From: Angiostrongylus vasorum
Lineage: Eukaryota > Nematoda > Chromadorea > Rhabditida > Metastrongylidae
Length of the DNA: 64,000 nt
Assembly (NCBI GenBank): GCA_018806985.1
Contig: JADANN010000402.1
Span: 124,001 to 188,000 of the forward strand
Direction of reading: 5' to 3'
A model generated the notes under the pieces. The model ran no database searches and was not told where the DNA came from. It saw only the letters and a program-made list of their open reading frames with translations. The translations under genes and the position numbers were made by a program. This document shows, piece by piece, positions 59,441 through 64,000 of this stretch (position 1 is its first letter; the number at the start of each line of letters is the position of its first letter).

Positions 59441-59722
59441 AAACGATAAAACTCTAGGCATTGATTAGTTCTCGAGGGATATGCCATGCAGTCGACTTCA
59501 CCGAGCATGCTATGAGTGACCGAATGCCGAATTTAATCCATACCTGGCCTATACAGTGACTTGCGGTGGCTTTCCGATGTATCGAGTCAGTGCTGCTCTC
59601 CTACCAGTACCAATTTTCTGAATTCAGACGTATGGAAGCCTCGGTGATCACGGAGCGGTATCGAACCAACGACCATGTGTTTATTGCAGAGCACCTCTGA
59701 CCGCGGGGTTAAACACGCACCA
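59441..59722 (-). repeat. SINE1 copy, minus strand
   Basis: Tail 'acgataaaactctaggcattg', body 'ggtggctttccgatgtatcg', head 'gaccgcggggttaaacacgc'. Diverged but complete. Confidence 0.75.
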
Positions 59723-60710
59723 GTCGAAAGATTACCGGCGAATTTCCCATCCACCTTTCTCAAGCTCCACAACTGCTTGGTGAATCCCAGTTGCTCGATA
59801 GGTGCGATTAGCGCAATATTTTTTAATAAGGCTTTCACACTTGCTATGTTTTTCTGGCCCTGTACTAACACGGAAGGTTTGCCGGATTATATTCTTTCTT
59901 TATTGTAACATTTTCATTATAGCTTATTGCTCTTTTCTTTAATGGTTCGACAGAACGTAGAGACTACCCTTTACCGAGCCATGTGGAATCGCTATCTTTA
60001 CCGAATTGCTATCGCGATATGGTTGCCATGAGCACTATAATGGAGTAGATTATTTTCACGTCTTCATTCTATCACACTTGATACCTATCGACCTTGTAGC
60101 TTTCTTCAGCACTGCACCGTGGCTAGGGGATATTCTTGGATGTCGAACCCTGTTGTACAGAGTGGTGTTCCTCCACCAGCAACGCCTTTCAAGCTCGAAA
60201 GAAGATAGAGAATTACATTTGGAAGCCCGGCTAAGAGTAAATCAGTGCCAGGAATCGCTGCAGTCGTAGCAACTACCGGGTCAGTAGTTGACAAGTGTTG
60301 ACGCATCATGATGATAAAATGATAAGTCACTGATTGAGGAGCCTTCCTCAGCGTTGGCATAGCATGCGCATATCAATGGTCAATGGTATTCAACACAGTT
60401 TATCTTTCGACAGAGTTATAAAGTCTTATCTTTATTTCATACTGATTTTGACAAAATTTACAACCTACAATATACATATGTACGATATATGTAGATATTG
60501 TACACCGTATAACCTAACATTAGTAACTCATAGCGATAACAGCAACGTTTTCTAACTCTTGCCTACAATCAGAATAGATTAGACAGAGGTTATTGAGAGA
60601 TCGTTCTATATATCCGAAATCAATTACAGTCTCTACACGTAACCTTCAATCCTTAGCTGCAGTCAAACTTAACTGCATCTCTCCGTATAACTTGCAGTTC
60701 TTGCTCATAA

Positions 60711-60979
60711 AAGGATAAAAAGGATAAAATTCTCGGCGTTGATCAATCCTTGAGGGATGCGTCATGCATTCGACTTCAATAAGCATCGTTTGGAGGTGAA
60801 TGTATGCATATCTGGCCTTTACAGTGACTCGCGGTGGCCTACCGATGTATCGAGCCAATGCTATTATCCTTCCAGACAAGTCTGGTACCAATTTGGTTGG
60901 AAGGCTTGGTGGGCCATGGACGCGAGAGTCGATTCCACGTGTGTTGAGGGCGCCTCCGAGCACTGCACCACAAGCGCCG
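60711..60979 (-). repeat. SINE1 copy, minus strand
   Basis: Tail 'aggataaaattctcggcg', body 'gtctggtaccaatttgg', head 'agcactgcaccacaagcgcc'. Near full-length with a small deletion in the middle of the body. Confidence 0.8.
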
Positions 60980-61459
60980 TATTCTTGCCCATCGTAAACA
61001 ATATCCACATAGAAGATCCTGTCGGTGAAATGCACAATGTATGCAGCCTACTGAAGAATTCGAAAACATGATGCTTCTTACAACGCCTATATCTTGTAAC
61101 GGTTAGTTAGCGGCGGTTACTAGCGGTTCGGTTTGTGTAGAATATTAGCCACGCGGGTCTTTTAGCTGTTGTGTTGATCTACCAGCCTCAAACTTGGGTA
61201 ATTAAACCTTTAATACACAAATATAACATTAATAACATAATAGTAACGATGGAGAAGTAATGGTAGAGGAATGACGTCAGTTAAAGCTATGAGGTGCGAA
61301 GGCTAGTAGTGAAGTGAGGCTAACAACGAGATAATGGCATTCGAATATTATAATACCATTAATAAGTAATTAACACAATTACATTAATAGTAATAATGAA
61401 CAATTACCAAGAAGTAACCGTTGTTTAGCCGTGAGCGACGCCGCGTCGCGTCTATCCGC

Positions 61460-61562
61460 GACCAGCGCGGCGGCTGAGGGAGACAGTATGCTGGGGGCCG
61501 AGAAAGGAGACTGTACGCTGAGACGGGAGAGGGAGACAGTATGCTGAGGTGGGAGAGGGTTA
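61460..61562 (+). repeat. Short G-rich tandem repeat
   Basis: About three imperfect units of 25-30 bp with the core 'ggagacagtatgctgag', adjacent to a GC-rich patch 'gacgccgcgtcgcg' at 61,437-61,450. Confidence 0.75.
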
Positions 61563-63030
61563 CAGACGGGCCGTATTTTCGGCTGAGCTAAGATTTCAAC
61601 ATTATAACGATGAGGTGCATTTTAGTGGATCAATGAGGACAGTAAGTGATGAGTCATCTACGGAACATAGTCAGGCGGCTGGTCGTCGATAACGCTATGT
61701 CAGCAACGTGAAGTTTGAGCATCTATGGGTGCCACCATTGCCTAAGAGTCAAGGGCCAATATGATAATGGTTGGAAACTGATAAGCCTATAGCGGCTTAA
61801 CAGAATACACAGCATAAGTTGGCCGCTCAGCGGCCTTGTACGCATGGCGTACATTGCGGGAGGAATGGTACATGCCACAGATGGCGTTGCAAACATAACG
61901 CATTTGGAAACACCGGCCACTACTGACATTGCACCGTAAACAAACTAAGAAACTAGATACAATAATCTTCTGATTACTGAAGGATGAATGTGAATGGATA
62001 AGAATGAGTGAGTATGACTGTGAATGAATTGTGGTGATTGAGAGTGACAATGAATGATGTTGTGAGGGAGCGGATTATCCGCGCTACCGATCGGGGTGAG
62101 GTGAGTGATGGTATGTCTCCGCCGTCGAAGGCACCTGGTTTATATTGGTTACGAGAGCCGCGTGCGTATGCAACCGCGGACAACCTGGATCTTCGATCCT
62201 GGACTGGAGTAGACTGTACCTAACTGCCTGAAATATCAACGTCATTGGCTTCGTTGTTTCGCAAGGAATTAGTAAACTGTTCCACTGTTACTCCTCCTCC
62301 TTCGGATAAGCCATCGTTGGTGTGCTACTGGAGTCAAACCTGAATCGCTACTGTGCCTGAAACATTGAACATAATAGACCGAGTAGATTATAAAAGTTAC
62401 ATTACGGTGTTTGATGTGCGACTGTGAGGCGGCCATATATGGACATCAAATGTTATTAGATAGAAGGATAGAGAACTTTCCCAGAGAGAAGTTCTCTATA
62501 TATCTAGTGTTTACCTGTCCTGCAGGTTCAGCAGTGTGTTTTTTGATCGTACTCCTCTATAACAGCATTATAACTACCCACATATCGTCTCCATTTTTTT
62601 CGACTCCTTGTTGCCGCTTCCTTCAACGAAATAATAAGCCGACCGTATCTAAGCATTCTCACACCCAGTGCAAGGTCAGTAGACCTTTGCCCTTGAAGTT
62701 TTCAACAAGCTCTCTCCCGTGTGCTCGTTATCTACCCTACATTCGTCACGTTATCAAGTGATCGTTTTACGTGAATTTGAGCACGTTTGAGTGATCAAGT
62801 GGAAGAAAAACCGCATTTACGTGAAGGACGTATATACGAGGGTGGAAAATGATGTGTCTAAATCATGAAGGGACAAAAATTTACCTCGCACTTTCTAGTT
62901 CTTCTAACAAATGTAGAATAGACCACCATCTTATTAATTGCTTGTGTACATGAACAGCTCTATCTGGTTGCAGCCTTCAATCTCCACCGGTTACGGCTCC
63001 ATGCATTGATTTACTCATTGCCCACCCACA
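61563..63030. other. Intergenic, unresolved
   Basis: A minus-strand frame at 61,787-62,050 has several Cys (CLRCNVSSGRC..CNAICGMYHSS), which could be a decayed zinc-knuckle of a retroelement, but the evidence is weak. A plus-strand frame at 62,411-62,761 has no recognisable motif. Confidence 0.3.
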
Positions 63031-63037
63031 CCATATC

Positions 63038-63308
63038 TGCTCGTGTAGCGCAGTGGTCAGAGGTGCCCTGCAATAAAGAAGGTTCGATCCGCATCGCAGA
63101 CTCACCAAACCTTCCATCCCTCCGAGGTCGGCAAATTGATACCAGACTTGTCTGGAAGGAGAGCAGCACTGGTTCCGTCCAACGGTAGGCTATTGCGAGT
63201 CATTGTAAAGGTCAGATATGCATTCAGTCAACTCCAACGATGCTTAATGAAGACGAATGCATTGCACACCCTTATGGGATTGATCAACGGCGAGAGCTTC
63301 ATCTTTTA
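63038..63308 (+). repeat. SINE1 copy, plus strand
   Basis: Head 'gctcgtgtagcgcagtggtc', B box 'ggttcgatccgc', body 'ggtcggcaaattgatacc', tail 'gagagcttcatctttta'. Confidence 0.85.
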
Positions 63309-63935
63309 CCTGTTACCTGTCTTGTTTCCCAAGAGGCTGTGTGGCATTACACCGCATGACCACTAAACACTAGCGTAAGCAGTGGGTTCATCTTCTTCCG
63401 CCGATTCGCCTTATTAAGTCTGTTCGGTAGAAAGCCAAATAGCTCCACGACATTTTCCTCATTTCGGAATTATTTATGGTGACTCTCAATGAGGAGTCAC
63501 TTGAGGTCGAAGATGAAGCTTTCGTAAGCGGATATGAAATAGATACAGGTAGGAAAGAATGTGAAGCAAGAAGAGAAGGGACCAGTGGAGTAAGTATAGA
63601 AAGACGATAGCCTCAAAAGATTTTCTTCAAGCGTCATGACACATTGACTACGGTCCCTCTGCTGACAAGTAAACGAAATCTGCCATTTTGTAAATATGCT
63701 GATCGATCTTTCGAATTTTTACGAGTCCAATCGCAGCTACGTCTTTCAACTGGCATATATGAGTTCACAGTGAATCTTGTCAATTAAAGTAAACAACTAT
63801 TAGGAACAACAGAATTTCGCCAAAGAGATAGAAATTTTTGTCCAAGCCAATAAAAATTAAGCTTCTCATGAAAGTTTTGATTCAAGGTTAATATAAAGTG
63901 GAACATATATTTTGAAAAAGTTATTACTTTTCTAA

Positions 63936-64000
63936 GGGCGCGTGTGGCGCAGTGGTCGGAGGCGCTCTGCAACACAAACGTGGGGTAAAAAGTCGCCAAC
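63936..64000 (+). repeat. SINE1 copy, cut by the window end
   Basis: Head 'gggcgcgtgtggcgcagtgg' and 'tcggaggcgctctgcaacac' are present; the remainder lies beyond 64,000. Confidence 0.75.

Noticed and set aside
61787..62050. Cys-rich minus-strand frame, possibly a retroelement zinc knuckle
   Set aside because: Cys/His spacing does not fit a standard knuckle, and no protease, reverse transcriptase or LTR is found nearby.
1..64000. CRISPR arrays, prokaryotic operons, defence or phage systems
   Set aside because: No regularly spaced repeats of that kind and no bacterial-type gene; the genes are spliced and eukaryotic.

Overview
This is eukaryotic DNA, most probably from a clade V (rhabditid/strongylid, hookworm-like) nematode. 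The basis is AT-rich sequence, short genes split by many small introns, 3' splice sites of the TTTCAG/TTTTAG type, splice-acceptor-like signals just upstream of or directly abutting start codons (as expected for spliced-leader trans-splicing), and proteins of nematode character. There are no operons, CRISPR arrays or prokaryotic signals. Four protein-coding genes can be built exon by exon from the sequence.

Layout. (1) 5,554-15,002, plus strand: ten exons of a GPCPD1-type glycerophosphocholine phosphodiesterase (N-terminal CBM20 plus a GDPD catalytic barrel). Every exon phase agrees and the model gives 719 residues. (2) 24,104-29,774, plus strand: a small type I membrane protein with a signal peptide, a string of EGF-like modules and one membrane helix; one exon junction does not keep frame. 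(3) 32,218-40,075, minus strand: a complete non-muscle (type II) myosin heavy chain, nine exons, 2,013 residues, with about 85% of the coding sequence in a single 5.1-kb exon. (4) 42,755-46,072, minus strand: a cold-shock-domain (Y-box, CEY-type) RNA-binding protein with an RGG-rich tail; one upstream junction is out of phase. The plus-strand pair and the minus-strand pair converge on 29.8-32.2 kb. These are housekeeping genes (phospholipid turnover, actomyosin contractility, mRNA packaging) with no evident shared pathway.

The rest is dominated by dispersed repeats, many inside introns. The main families are: a tRNA-derived SINE of about 275 bp (called SINE1 here; 14 substantial copies plus two weak remnants); a fold-back family with tRNA-like boxes (called FB2; at least 9 loci); a roughly 350-bp family of unknown class (RepC; 7 copies); a roughly 220-bp family (RepD; 3 copies); and Penelope-like elements (PLEs) encoding a GIY-YIG endonuclease. 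Two PLE loci and several coding-less derivatives are bounded by long inverted terminal arms. The 55,948-57,770 element has roughly 480-bp arms that are nearly identical, with a GIY-YIG reading frame between them. That fold-back Penelope architecture, and its reduction to coding-less hairpins, is the most interesting structure in the window. About 15-24 kb, 50-53.6 kb and 61-63 kb hold no gene I can support.

All coordinates of exons were derived by reading splice sites and phase by eye, with homology judged from remembered family motifs; no database search was run.
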